Of a stretch of DNA of 5,966 nucleotides, positions 1 to 5,604 are shown piece by piece (position 1 is the first letter of the stretch; every line of letters begins with the position of its first letter). This stretch comes from Spirochaetota bacterium (GTDB lineage Bacteria > Spirochaetota > JAHITG01), in NCBI GenBank assembly GCA_018817865.1, contig JAHITG010000013.1:1-5966 (forward strand), given 5' to 3'. Made by a program: the position numbers and the translations under genes. Under the pieces are notes generated by a model. The model worked only from the letters and a program-made list of their open reading frames with translations. It had not been told where the DNA came from and made no database searches.

Positions 1-799
1 CCCCGTGTTCTTCCATGGACAGAAGCGGTATTTTACCGCCCCATAATGAATTCTGCTTTGGGAATATATTGTCTTCAACACAGATACCTGCACATCCGAT
101 TTGTTCAAACTCTTTAACTGTCCTGATAAAATTATGGATCCCGCCGTACCCGTTATCCGTATCCACAACCACTGGAAGCGAAGTGGCATCCACAACGGTT
201 TTGGTTGATTCAAGCATCTCCGACATTGTGATGGTCCCGTTATCTACCAGGCCCCTTCTTGCAGATGCTTCAAATCCTGATATCCATATGCCGTCAAATT
301 CTGCTTCTTCTATGAGCCTGGCCGTGATAGCGTCTCCGGCCGATACCATGATCATATTTTTCTTCTTTCTGATCAGGTTTTTTAGATTTTTTTTCTCCCG
401 GATCTCTTCCAAAAGTTTTGTAGTGGAGACATAAGGGTAGCTGGGTACCTGGACGACTTTACAGAGTCCCATGTCGCGGGCTTTTTTATATAGAGGTGGC
501 AGCCAGTCATCGCCGTGGACCGCGATCGTTACTTTATATTTTTTCAGGTTTTCAAGCATGGTTGGTGATCGGAAGTCCATACAGTCTTCAACGACCATAT
601 CCACTTCTTTTATGGCCTCTATTATCATCTTTCTGTCTTCAAAGGGAACAACAGGGCTCCTTTTATATCTTTTTACTGTATCATCCGGATGAAGCCCTAT
701 GATCAGTTTTTCTCCCAGCTGTTTTGCCTTCCTTATGAATTCAAGATGACCCCTGTGAAAAAGGTCGCCGGTCATGGTTGCATATACTGTTTTCGCCAT
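1..799 (-). CDS. Fused cytidylyltransferase / phosphoenolpyruvate mutase-family protein (C-terminus beyond window)
   Basis: Reading the minus strand from the ATG at 799-797 gives 266 codons that continue past the left edge. GGAG at 810-807 lies 7 nt upstream and supports this start. Residues 1 to about 135 form a glycerol-3-phosphate cytidylyltransferase-type domain: the nucleotide-binding H-R-G-H at 15-18, H-G-D-D-W at 95-99 and V-S-T-T-K-L at 124-129, like the ISTT motif of TagD. Residues from about 148 on resemble PEP mutase of the isocitrate lyase superfamily: I-W-I-S-G at 171-175, D186, the metal-binding D-T-D-N-G-Y-G at 213-219, and the gating loop E-D-N-I-F-P-K-Q-N-S-L at 242-252. PEP mutase (AepX/PepM) isomerises PEP to phosphonopyruvate, the first step of phosphonate synthesis. 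The fused domain probably activates a phosphonate, such as 2-aminoethylphosphonate, with CTP for transfer to a surface polymer. The usual E-D-K is E-D-N here, so the reaction is likely but not certain. It is transcribed away from the envelope genes and is less AT-rich than they are. Confidence 0.88.
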   Translation of the reverse strand, partial: MAKTVYATMTGDLFHRGHLEFIRKAKQLGEKLIIGLHPDDTVKRYKRSPVVPFEDRKMIIEAIKEVDMVVEDCMDFRSPTMLENLKKYKVTIAVHGDDWLPPLYKKARDMGLCKVVQVPSYPYVSTTKLLEEIREKKNLKNLIRKKKNMIMVSAGDAITARLIEEAEFDGIWISGFEASARRGLVDNGTITMSEMLESTKTVVDATSLPVVVDTDNGYGGIHNFIRTVKEFEQIGCAGICVEDNIFPKQNSLWGGKIPLLSMEEHG

Positions 800-888
800 A
801 TTTTTACTCCACTTATATCTTGTGTTAAATGCTCCATAAAATCCAGTTTAATATACCTTTTTATTTTTCATTTCCCATTATTTTTTTT

Positions 889-917
889 ATAATATCTCCT
901 GATATTTTATTTGTCAT
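889..917 (-). promoter_or_regulatory. Predicted sigma70-type promoter for the cytidylyltransferase/PEP-mutase gene
   Basis: On the minus strand ATGACA (917-912, 5 of 6 to TTGACA) is followed after exactly 17 nt by TATTAT (894-889, 5 of 6 to TATAAT). Transcription would begin near 882, giving a leader of about 80 nt before the ATG at 799. It lies just beside the 13-bp repeat at 923-935. This is seen by eye and has not been scored. Confidence 0.5.
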
Positions 918-922
918 TTTTT

Positions 923-935
923 TTCAAGGTCTGAC
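923..935 (+). repeat. Left copy of 13-bp inverted repeat TTCAAGGTCTGAC
   Basis: This 13-mer occurs as an exact reverse complement at 5605-5617. The two copies point inward and enclose about 4.7 kb. Identity stops at both ends: the left copy continues with TCCTGA, and the inverted right copy continues with CACATA. Motifs of this GGTCTGAC/GTCAGACC type recall short dispersed repeats found near REP-associated tyrosine transposases. That link is from memory, and no transposase gene lies in this window. Confidence 0.6.
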
Positions 936-958
936 TCCTGATGATAGTGAAAATTAAA

Positions 959-986
959 TTGACGAAGGATTATAATAAAGTATATT
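959..986 (+). promoter_or_regulatory. Predicted promoter for the PF13568-like barrel gene
   Basis: TTGACG (959-964) and TATATT (981-986) are separated by 16 nt, a plausible sigma70-type pair. Two other elements lie in the same stretch: a perfect TATAAT at 971-976 with a poor -35, and a perfect TTGACA at 989-994 with only a weak -10 near 1010-1017. Initiation near 993 would give a leader of about 110 nt carrying the hairpin at 1007-1033. Which element is used cannot be decided from sequence. Confidence 0.42.
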
Positions 987-1006
987 ACTTGACATAATTG
1001 GTTGAT

Positions 1007-1033
1007 ATTTAACCTATGGGGGCATAGTTAAAT
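1007..1033 (+). promoter_or_regulatory. Leader hairpin or operator-like dyad upstream of the barrel gene
   Basis: ATTTAAC(C)TATG pairs with CATAGTTAAAT around a GGGG loop. This gives 11 base pairs with a single bulged C. The dyad lies downstream of the predicted promoter and about 70 nt before the start codon. It could be a structured 5' leader, or an operator if the TTGACA at 989-994 is the true -35. It lacks a downstream T-run of terminator type. Confidence 0.4.
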
Positions 1034-1105
1034 TGAAACTTCTTCGATTTTTAAAATTTGTTATTCCTGATGAAAAAATACTTACAATATAAAAGGAGGT
1101 TTATT

Positions 1106-1774
1106 ATGCGTAAAATAGTTTTATTATTTATTATTATCAGTTTTTCGTTTATTACTGTTTCTCAGGTTTCTGCTTTAACTTCTCTATGGATCAAAGGGGG
1201 AGTGAATATCGCGAAGCAGAATGATGACCCTGAAGATTCTAATTTAAATCAATCATCCCGGCTGGGTGCGATAGGCGGGCTAGGATTGGAAATTGGTTTT
1301 GGCGGTATTTCATTTGATATGGGTGCTTTATATGAACAGAAGGGCGAAGATGCCACTTACTCTTATCTTGCCCAAAATCTTTCAACTGGAGAAATAGGAA
1401 CAGTACAGGGAGAAGCAAAGATCAAGGTAGACTATTTGACTTTTCCTCTTTTACTAAAAGCTAAAATTGAAAGCGAGTCAATTGGTCTGTATTTTGGTGC
1501 CGGTCTTGGAATAGGTGTACTCATGTCAGCTAAATTGGACCAGAAAGAAACATTTGGTACGTTAGAAGCAACTGCAAGTACTGATGTAAAGGATCTTGTG
1601 AAATCCTCTGATATGGGGATTCTTGGTGTTTTCGGTTTTCATATATCCAGTTTTTTAGTCGAAACGATAGTCAATTATGGTATTACTGACATCAATAATA
1701 TAGAAGGTTCAACTGCGACATCAAAAAATTTCAGTATCGGTATCCTGGCCGGGTTCAGATTTGATTTGATATAA
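1106..1774 (+). CDS. Outer-membrane beta-barrel protein, PF13568/PorT-like
   Basis: This gene encodes 222 residues. The ATG at 1106 is chosen over an in-frame ATG at 1058 because AAAAGGAGG ends 6 nt before it and because the protein then begins with a typical signal peptide: basic M-R-K, hydrophobic core at 4-17, and likely cleavage after V-S-A at 21-23. The mature part is Gly-rich with alternating beta-strand patterns. Family-like landmarks are W-I-K-G-G-V-N at 28-34, V-D-Y-L-T-F-P-L-L-L-K at 108-118, Y-F-G-A-G-L-G-I-G at 129-137, and S-S-D-M-G-I-L-G-V-F-G at 167-177. It closes with a strand ending G-F-R-F-D-L-I. These match the small eight-stranded barrels of the outer membrane protein beta-barrel family (PF13568). 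Such proteins are usually of unknown ligand and sit in the outer membrane. It is the first gene of the five-gene exported block and is followed by a stable hairpin, so it may be partly transcribed alone. Confidence 0.85.
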   Translation: MRKIVLLFIIISFSFITVSQVSALTSLWIKGGVNIAKQNDDPEDSNLNQSSRLGAIGGLGLEIGFGGISFDMGALYEQKGEDATYSYLAQNLSTGEIGTVQGEAKIKVDYLTFPLLLKAKIESESIGLYFGAGLGIGVLMSAKLDQKETFGTLEATASTDVKDLVKSSDMGILGVFGFHISSFLVETIVNYGITDINNIEGSTATSKNFSIGILAGFRFDLI

Positions 1775-1781
1775 TTTTGCT

Positions 1782-1815
1782 GGGGGTAGCACTAGATAGA
1801 TCAAGTACTACCCCC
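1782..1815 (+). terminator. Hairpin after the barrel gene; possible terminator or attenuator
   Basis: GGGGGTAG-C-ACT (1782-1793) pairs with AGT-A-CTACCCCC (1804-1815), giving 11 pairs with one C-A mismatch and a 10-nt loop. It begins 7 nt after the stop codon. A run of six T at 1829-1834 follows only after 13 nt, so it is not a textbook intrinsic terminator. It may weaken read-through into the next gene or protect the 3' end of the barrel mRNA. Confidence 0.5.
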
Positions 1816-1849
1816 GTTTCAAACTCTGTTTTTTATTAGGGGAACTTTT

Positions 1850-2392
1850 ATGAAAAAAATATTTGTGTTGCTTCTTGTTTTCGTATTCTATTCATTTAAT
1901 ATTCAGGCGGATACTGCAAAAAAACAATTAGAAAAAAAATATGATAGTATGGTTGATAGATTTATTTTGCAATTTCGATATGGGTTCTGGAGTAATTATT
2001 TTATACAAAATGGTAATAGATATGGTTATGGGATGGCAGGAGGAGATTACAGAAAGCTAGTATCTGTATCACCTCTAGCAAAGGAAGAGATGGAGGCATT
2101 TAGAAAAAAAAGAATATGGGGCTGGACATTTGCATTTCTTGGCTTAGGAACTTCAATTACCTCTATATTTATATATAGTAATAATTCAGATAAAAATTTA
2201 TTTTATGGATTGTACTGGGGCGGGTTTGCAGGGTTCATTATTGGTATGTGGATAAATGAAACGGCTATAAATAATGCTTTAAATGCAATGCATCATTATA
2301 ATCAATATATAATTAAGAAGCATTTATTTAATTCACAGGAATCATTAAAAAATAGAAGTTATAATATATTACAATACAGTTATGATTATTAA
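1850..2392 (+). CDS. Exported hypothetical protein with two C-terminal membrane helices
   Basis: This gene encodes 180 residues and I do not recognise a named family. AGGGGAA sits 4-5 nt before the ATG and supports the start. Residues 1-20 form a signal peptide (M-K-K, hydrophobic core, cleavage likely after I-Q-A). Residues 25-85 are polar and Tyr-rich. Two hydrophobic segments follow at about 90-109 (Gly- and Phe-rich) and 117-134, joined by a short polar turn. The tail contains A-I-N-N-A-L-N-A-M-H-H-Y-N at 139-151. A helical pair followed by a 'NxA..YN' stretch recurs in small exported proteins of unknown function in diderm bacteria; that comparison is from memory. The gene is very AT-rich. 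It lies 75 nt downstream of the barrel gene, past a hairpin. Location is probably the inner membrane or envelope; function is unknown. Confidence 0.7.
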   Translation: MKKIFVLLLVFVFYSFNIQADTAKKQLEKKYDSMVDRFILQFRYGFWSNYFIQNGNRYGYGMAGGDYRKLVSVSPLAKEEMEAFRKKRIWGWTFAFLGLGTSITSIFIYSNNSDKNLFYGLYWGGFAGFIIGMWINETAINNALNAMHHYNQYIIKKHLFNSQESLKNRSYNILQYSYDY

Positions 2393-2410
2393 TAATAGGA
2401 GGATAGAAAA

Positions 2411-2443
2411 ATAATTTTTTTAAATTAGATTTTAAATAATTAT
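2411..2443 (+). promoter_or_regulatory. All-A/T dyad just upstream of a ribosome binding site
   Basis: Positions 2411-2426 can pair with 2428-2443: 13 A-T pairs, one T-G wobble and two T-T mismatches. The symmetric block ends exactly where the GAGGTG ribosome binding site (2444-2449) of the next gene begins. It may be a weak RNA hairpin that insulates or modulates translation, or a DNA protein-binding site. In DNA this AT-rich, chance symmetry is a real alternative. Confidence 0.3.
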
Positions 2444-2458
2444 GAGGTGCTATTAACT

Positions 2459-2968
2459 ATGATTAAAAGAGATAGTTTTTGGAAAGCATGGTTTATAATT
2501 TTTACATTGTTCTTCAGTCTTTCTTCGGTTACGGCAAAAAAGAAAACTCAACTGATAAAGTCGGATAAGACAGTGATTGAGGTTCCGGAAGACTGGAAGG
2601 TAACATACAAAAATAATAAGCTCTTTCTTTATTCGATTTATTCAACCGATTACGCGGTCATGACGGACCTGGTTAAAGAAGAACTGAAGAAGAAAATGAC
2701 TTTTGATGAATTTTTTAATTATTCGGTAAAAAACATCAAGAAGTCCCTTCCTTCATATAAACTCATTGAAAAGAAAGATAATTACCAGATCTTTTCAACT
2801 AAAACCATGGGTGTTGAAGTCATTAACCTGCAGGCCTATTTTTTACGAGAAAAAACAGCCTACATCCTGGCCTTGTCCGCATCTAAGAAAGATTTCAAGA
2901 GTAATAAAGAACAGATGCTTAAAGTTGTCCGATCCTTCAAGTTTACTGATAAAAAAGGTGAGAAGTAA
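2459..2968 (+). CDS. Exported PsbP/DcrB-like protein
   Basis: This gene encodes 169 residues from ATG 2459. An in-frame GTG at 2447 would overlap the GAGGTG Shine-Dalgarno sequence, which lies 9 nt before the ATG, so the ATG is preferred. A signal peptide covers residues 1-26 (basic start, core W-F-I-I-F-T-L-F-F-S-L at 11-21, cleavage after V-T-A). The mature domain begins with a strand and then V-P-E-D-W-K at 42-47. It continues through a helix T-F-D-E-F-F-N-Y at 81-88, central strands, a hydrophobic strand A-Y-I-L-A-L-S-A at 134-141, and a closing helix ending V-V-R-S-F-K-F at 156-162. That order, with the final 'SF' motif, fits the PsbP/DcrB (DUF1795-like) fold, seen in periplasmic or membrane-anchored proteins with no single known activity. 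No lipobox Cys is present, so it should be free in the periplasm. The Lys-rich tail is polar. The assignment rests on pattern, not alignment. Confidence 0.7.
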   Translation: MIKRDSFWKAWFIIFTLFFSLSSVTAKKKTQLIKSDKTVIEVPEDWKVTYKNNKLFLYSIYSTDYAVMTDLVKEELKKKMTFDEFFNYSVKNIKKSLPSYKLIEKKDNYQIFSTKTMGVEVINLQAYFLREKTAYILALSASKKDFKSNKEQMLKVVRSFKFTDKKGEK

Positions 2969-2998
2969 AGATAGGGTACTTTTATTTATATTAAAAAT

Positions 2999-4315
2999 AT
3001 GAAAAATAATAATCTTAAAGATCAGAAATCAATTTTTTATCGTGTATTGATAAGCGGTCTAAAAGGATCACTGATATTAGTTATTCTTTTAATGCTTCAG
3101 AATAATGTCTACTTGTCTGCAAAAACTAACAACTACTATAACCCTTTTATGGAAACATCAGAAGAGCGAAATAAGGTTGATTTCAATATTGGCTTGTTGT
3201 TTTATATAGAATATTTATATTATCAGGAGACAGATGAGAATATAAAAAGCAGGGCATTACCCGAATCTCAATTGATAAATCTGGATCTCTATTTTAATAA
3301 TATTCCCCTGAATAAGTTATTTTTAGAGTTTTCTTTTTTTTATACTTTTCATGAACTTAAAGATGAAGAAAGATGGGAATACATGGGTGAAGAATTGCAG
3401 AAAAATAGTTTGACTTACTCAAGGGACAGGATCTATTCTCATATCGGAATTGATCTGATCAGGGACAGGCTGGCTCTTTATACGGGTATTAATTCTTATC
3501 TGACCAAACAGACAAGAAATACTTTTATTATTCCTTATTATTCTCTGCTTGTTGAACCATATGGAGATGTGATAGAAAGGATCCATTCTCATTTTCTTAC
3601 CCTTGGAATGAAGGGGAACCTCCATATGAGCGGATTGTATTACTATGACTATAAATTTTTTTATGATCTATCAGGACTTTATGCCATTGATGTCAGTGTC
3701 GAGAACAGTTATTATGAAGGGGTGGAGTTTAATAATGTTTCCGGTTATGGGGGGACTTTAGTGTTTGGGACAGAGCATACTTTCTTTAATTTTATTAATT
3801 TAAAAATAGGGCTTGAGACTGTTGCTCAGGTCTGGTCAGGAAGCGGATGGGAGGAATATCATGAGGTGATAAAAGTCAAATGGCCGAAAAATTATACAAT
3901 CAGCTTTTCATATTTTATAGGGCAGGGTATTGATTTCTATAATAAAAGAATAGCTGATCCGCGTATTAATAAAATTAAAAAAGCTTATTATATAGTTGGA
4001 GGAATCATCACAGCTGCCGGAGGTGTCTGCAGTTTTATAGGCTATGATTATCATCAGAAGGGGGATGCCGTATATGATGAATACTCAGGGGCTGCTGACA
4101 GCAGTGAGGCCTTAGAATTAGGTGACAAGATGCAGGATTATTATGATAAGTCAGAAATGTGTTATAACTGGGGGTATAAATTATATATTATTGGCGGGAA
4201 TTATATATTAAATGGATTAATACTTCATTTATTTAAAGATACGATTGACGGAAATGATATGTCATTTTTTATAAACAAAGATCAGATCCGGATAAGTAAT
4301 AATTATAGGTTTTAA
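2999..4315 (+). CDS. Tyr/Phe-rich outer-membrane barrel-like protein with two internal hydrophobic segments
   Basis: This gene encodes 438 residues with no family I can name. The N-terminus has a long polar start, a hydrophobic core at about 17-33 and likely signal cleavage after L-S-A at 39-41. Residues 60-310 are rich in Tyr, Phe and alternating strands typical of an outer-membrane barrel, and the last residues are Y-R-F, a classical beta-signal ending. Unusually, residues 329-348 (a Gly/Ala/Ile-rich stretch) and 393-411 look like membrane helices. They flank a polar helical stretch with A-V-Y-D-E-Y-S-G-A-A-D at 357-367 and Y-Y-D-K-S-E at 381-386. Such 'Y.eY..A' hairpins between helices occur in other exported proteins. 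The ATG at 2999 has no convincing ribosome binding site; the nearest purine run, ATAGGG, is more than 20 nt upstream. The gene starts 30 nt after the PsbP-like gene and ends 2 nt before the lipoprotein gene. Confidence 0.75.
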   Translation: MKNNNLKDQKSIFYRVLISGLKGSLILVILLMLQNNVYLSAKTNNYYNPFMETSEERNKVDFNIGLLFYIEYLYYQETDENIKSRALPESQLINLDLYFNNIPLNKLFLEFSFFYTFHELKDEERWEYMGEELQKNSLTYSRDRIYSHIGIDLIRDRLALYTGINSYLTKQTRNTFIIPYYSLLVEPYGDVIERIHSHFLTLGMKGNLHMSGLYYYDYKFFYDLSGLYAIDVSVENSYYEGVEFNNVSGYGGTLVFGTEHTFFNFINLKIGLETVAQVWSGSGWEEYHEVIKVKWPKNYTISFSYFIGQGIDFYNKRIADPRINKIKKAYYIVGGIITAAGGVCSFIGYDYHQKGDAVYDEYSGAADSSEALELGDKMQDYYDKSEMCYNWGYKLYIIGGNYILNGLILHLFKDTIDGNDMSFFINKDQIRISNNYRF

Positions 4316-4317
4316 TA

Positions 4318-5154
4318 ATGAAGAAGATAATAATTCTATTATTTTCATTGATTTTTTTATATAGTTGTGCTGAAGATAAAAAGAGAGATAGTCCTCTGGA
4401 TCCTTTATCGATTGATTCCGTGGGTTTTAAACTTAACTCTGATAAGGAAATAATTTATGAAGACTGGTTTCTGGAGTTACAACATTTTAATTATATAAAT
4501 CCCATCAACATGTTGGTCTATAGCGACAATGGTGACAGGTTGTACGCTAAAAATGTTGCGCTTGAAGATGGTCTTATTGATAAAGGTGTACGTTTTTATG
4601 GGACTAATAATTACTGTTATTTTATAAACAGAGCAGCCCTGCATGATTCAATGCAATACATTGGGTATACTGTCTCATTTTGGATTAAATTCTTTGATGT
4701 AAATAGACATCAATATATTTTTGTTATTAATTCCGAATATGCTATGTTAAGTGCCGCTCATGGATTTGCTATCAGCATTACTAACAGAAAGATAGGAATA
4801 TCGTACATGAATTTTGCTCTTCCTCAATATTCAAATATAACAGTTACAGAAGGTCAATGGTATCTTATTACCTGTCTTGTGAATGATATATATAGAGTTC
4901 TACAATTATTTATCAACGGGGAGCCTGATATTACTGTCCCGATCCATTGTATTGATGTGGATCTATTCAAGCATAATCCCGGTGGTTACTTCCAAGAAAC
5001 TGGGTTTATCCAAAATATATATTTAGGACAAAACCAAACATTTGATACTGATAAAGTATTAAATGGTATAATAGATGAATTTATAATTATACCAAATTAT
5101 TATCTCCCTTCCATTCAGATCAAACAGTATTATGACTTTGTAAAACCTGGTTGA
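4318..5154 (+). CDS. LamG-like (concanavalin A-fold) lipoprotein
   Basis: This gene encodes 278 residues. M-K-K plus a hydrophobic core and the lipobox L-Y-S-C, with Cys17 as the lipidated residue, mark a lipoprotein signal peptide. A polar linker follows with D20, K21, K22 and R23. Residues from about 85 to 275 match a LamG/Laminin_G_3-type jelly roll: G-V-R-F-Y-G at 90-95, Y-T-V-S-F-W-I-K at 117-124, E-G-Q-W-Y-L-I-T at 178-185, L-Q-L-F-I-N-G at 195-201, I-Y-L-G-Q-N at 234-239, and L-N-G-I-I-D-E-F at 248-255. A terminal helix-like 'I-Q-I-K-Q-Y-Y' at 266-272 is in the usual place. Domains of this kind often bind glycans or proteins at the cell surface; no catalytic residues are evident. The start lies 2 nt after the stop of the barrel-like gene with only a weak AGGT (4307-4310), which suggests translational coupling and a joint role with that protein. 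Confidence 0.85.
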   Translation: MKKIIILLFSLIFLYSCAEDKKRDSPLDPLSIDSVGFKLNSDKEIIYEDWFLELQHFNYINPINMLVYSDNGDRLYAKNVALEDGLIDKGVRFYGTNNYCYFINRAALHDSMQYIGYTVSFWIKFFDVNRHQYIFVINSEYAMLSAAHGFAISITNRKIGISYMNFALPQYSNITVTEGQWYLITCLVNDIYRVLQLFINGEPDITVPIHCIDVDLFKHNPGGYFQETGFIQNIYLGQNQTFDTDKVLNGIIDEFIIIPNYYLPSIQIKQYYDFVKPG

Positions 5155-5207
5155 TTATAATAGTATGGAGACAGTTTTAATATTTTTACCCGGTCCACTC
5201 CGATTTT

Positions 5208-5546
5208 TTAAAGCTTCATAATACGGTTCATGCCGGGTGCAACGACCACAACATAATTTTTTTCAAGTGGCGGGGGGTCCAGCTGAAGAAGTTCTTCGAT
5301 CTGTTCAATGATGGCCCGGTGTTTTTCCATCTCAATGGCGATCAGGATGATCCCGGGTTTATCTCCCTTTAAAGCGGTCATCTTCTCACCGTAAGTCGGG
5401 TCATTACTGATGATGATCCGGTCTTCCCGAAGGGCCTGCTCGATCATATTGTTTTGATCGTCACGTGATGTTATTACATCATGCTTTTTCTTAATAAGCC
5501 ATTCATTGATCTTCTCTGAAACAGTGCTGTCTGCAATGAATTTCAT
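5208..5546 (-). CDS. DUF5615 PIN-like protein (VapC/Mut7-C-type toxin fold), solitary
   Basis: This gene encodes 112 residues from ATG 5546, with AAGGAA about 6 nt upstream. It matches the DUF5615 PIN-like pattern: M-K-F-I-A-D at 1-6 (usually L-A-D-E-N), K-H-D-V at 21-24, an acidic R-D-D at 28-30, R-I-I-I-S-N-D-P-T-Y-G-E at 43-54 (usually TNDxDFGE), and P-G-I-I-L-I at 64-69. PIN-like proteins are typically metal-dependent RNases acting as toxins in the cytoplasm. D6, D30 and D49 could supply the acidic site, but the Glu that normally follows D6 is Ser. DUF5615 genes usually follow a DUF433 antitoxin gene. Upstream here (5547-5715) there is no such frame on the minus strand, only noncoding sequence and the 13-bp repeat. 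It faces the envelope genes, less AT-rich than them. It could be an orphan toxin, a decayed pair member or a repurposed protein. Confidence 0.8.
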   Translation of the reverse strand: MKFIADSTVSEKINEWLIKKKHDVITSRDDQNNMIEQALREDRIIISNDPTYGEKMTALKGDKPGIILIAIEMEKHRAIIEQIEELLQLDPPPLEKNYVVVVAPGMNRIMKL

Positions 5547-5562
5547 GATTTATTCCTTTTTT

Positions 5563-5590
5563 ATTATAACTTATTATCCTGATAAAGCAA
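5563..5590 (-). promoter_or_regulatory. Possible promoter for the DUF5615 gene
   Basis: On the minus strand TTGCTT (5590-5585) and a -10 region reading TATAAT (5568-5563) are 16 nt apart. Initiation would fall near 5556, inside or beside the ribosome binding site, leaving a leader of only about 10 nt. The short leader makes this call weak. Confidence 0.28.
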
Positions 5591-5604
5591 GTAAAACTTA
5601 TGTG

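Noticed and set aside
15..434. Open frame on the plus strand, with others at 471-702 and 689-892
   Set aside because: They lie antisense to the cytidylyltransferase/PEP-mutase gene, have no family-like features, and their Ser/Phe-rich makeup is the shadow of the minus-strand codons.
1058..1105. Earlier in-frame ATG for the barrel gene
   Set aside because: It adds 16 residues before a complete signal peptide and has no ribosome binding site, whereas ATG 1106 follows AAAAGGAGG at ideal spacing.
2447..2458. GTG start for the PsbP/DcrB-like gene
   Set aside because: The GTG is part of the GAGGTG ribosome binding site that serves the ATG at 2459.
2766..3002. Plus-strand open frame overlapping the PsbP-like gene
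   Set aside because: It is a shifted-frame shadow of a gene with a clear signal peptide and fold pattern, and has no start signal of its own.
3419..3625. Minus-strand open frame inside the barrel-like gene
   Set aside because: It is a short antisense frame with no ribosome binding site and no recognisable motif.
5155..5240. Terminator between the convergent lipoprotein and DUF5615 genes
   Set aside because: The only pairings seen are ACCCGG with CCGGGT across about 40 nt, reaching into the DUF5615 coding region, and a 4-bp GGAG/CTCC. Neither makes a credible intrinsic terminator.
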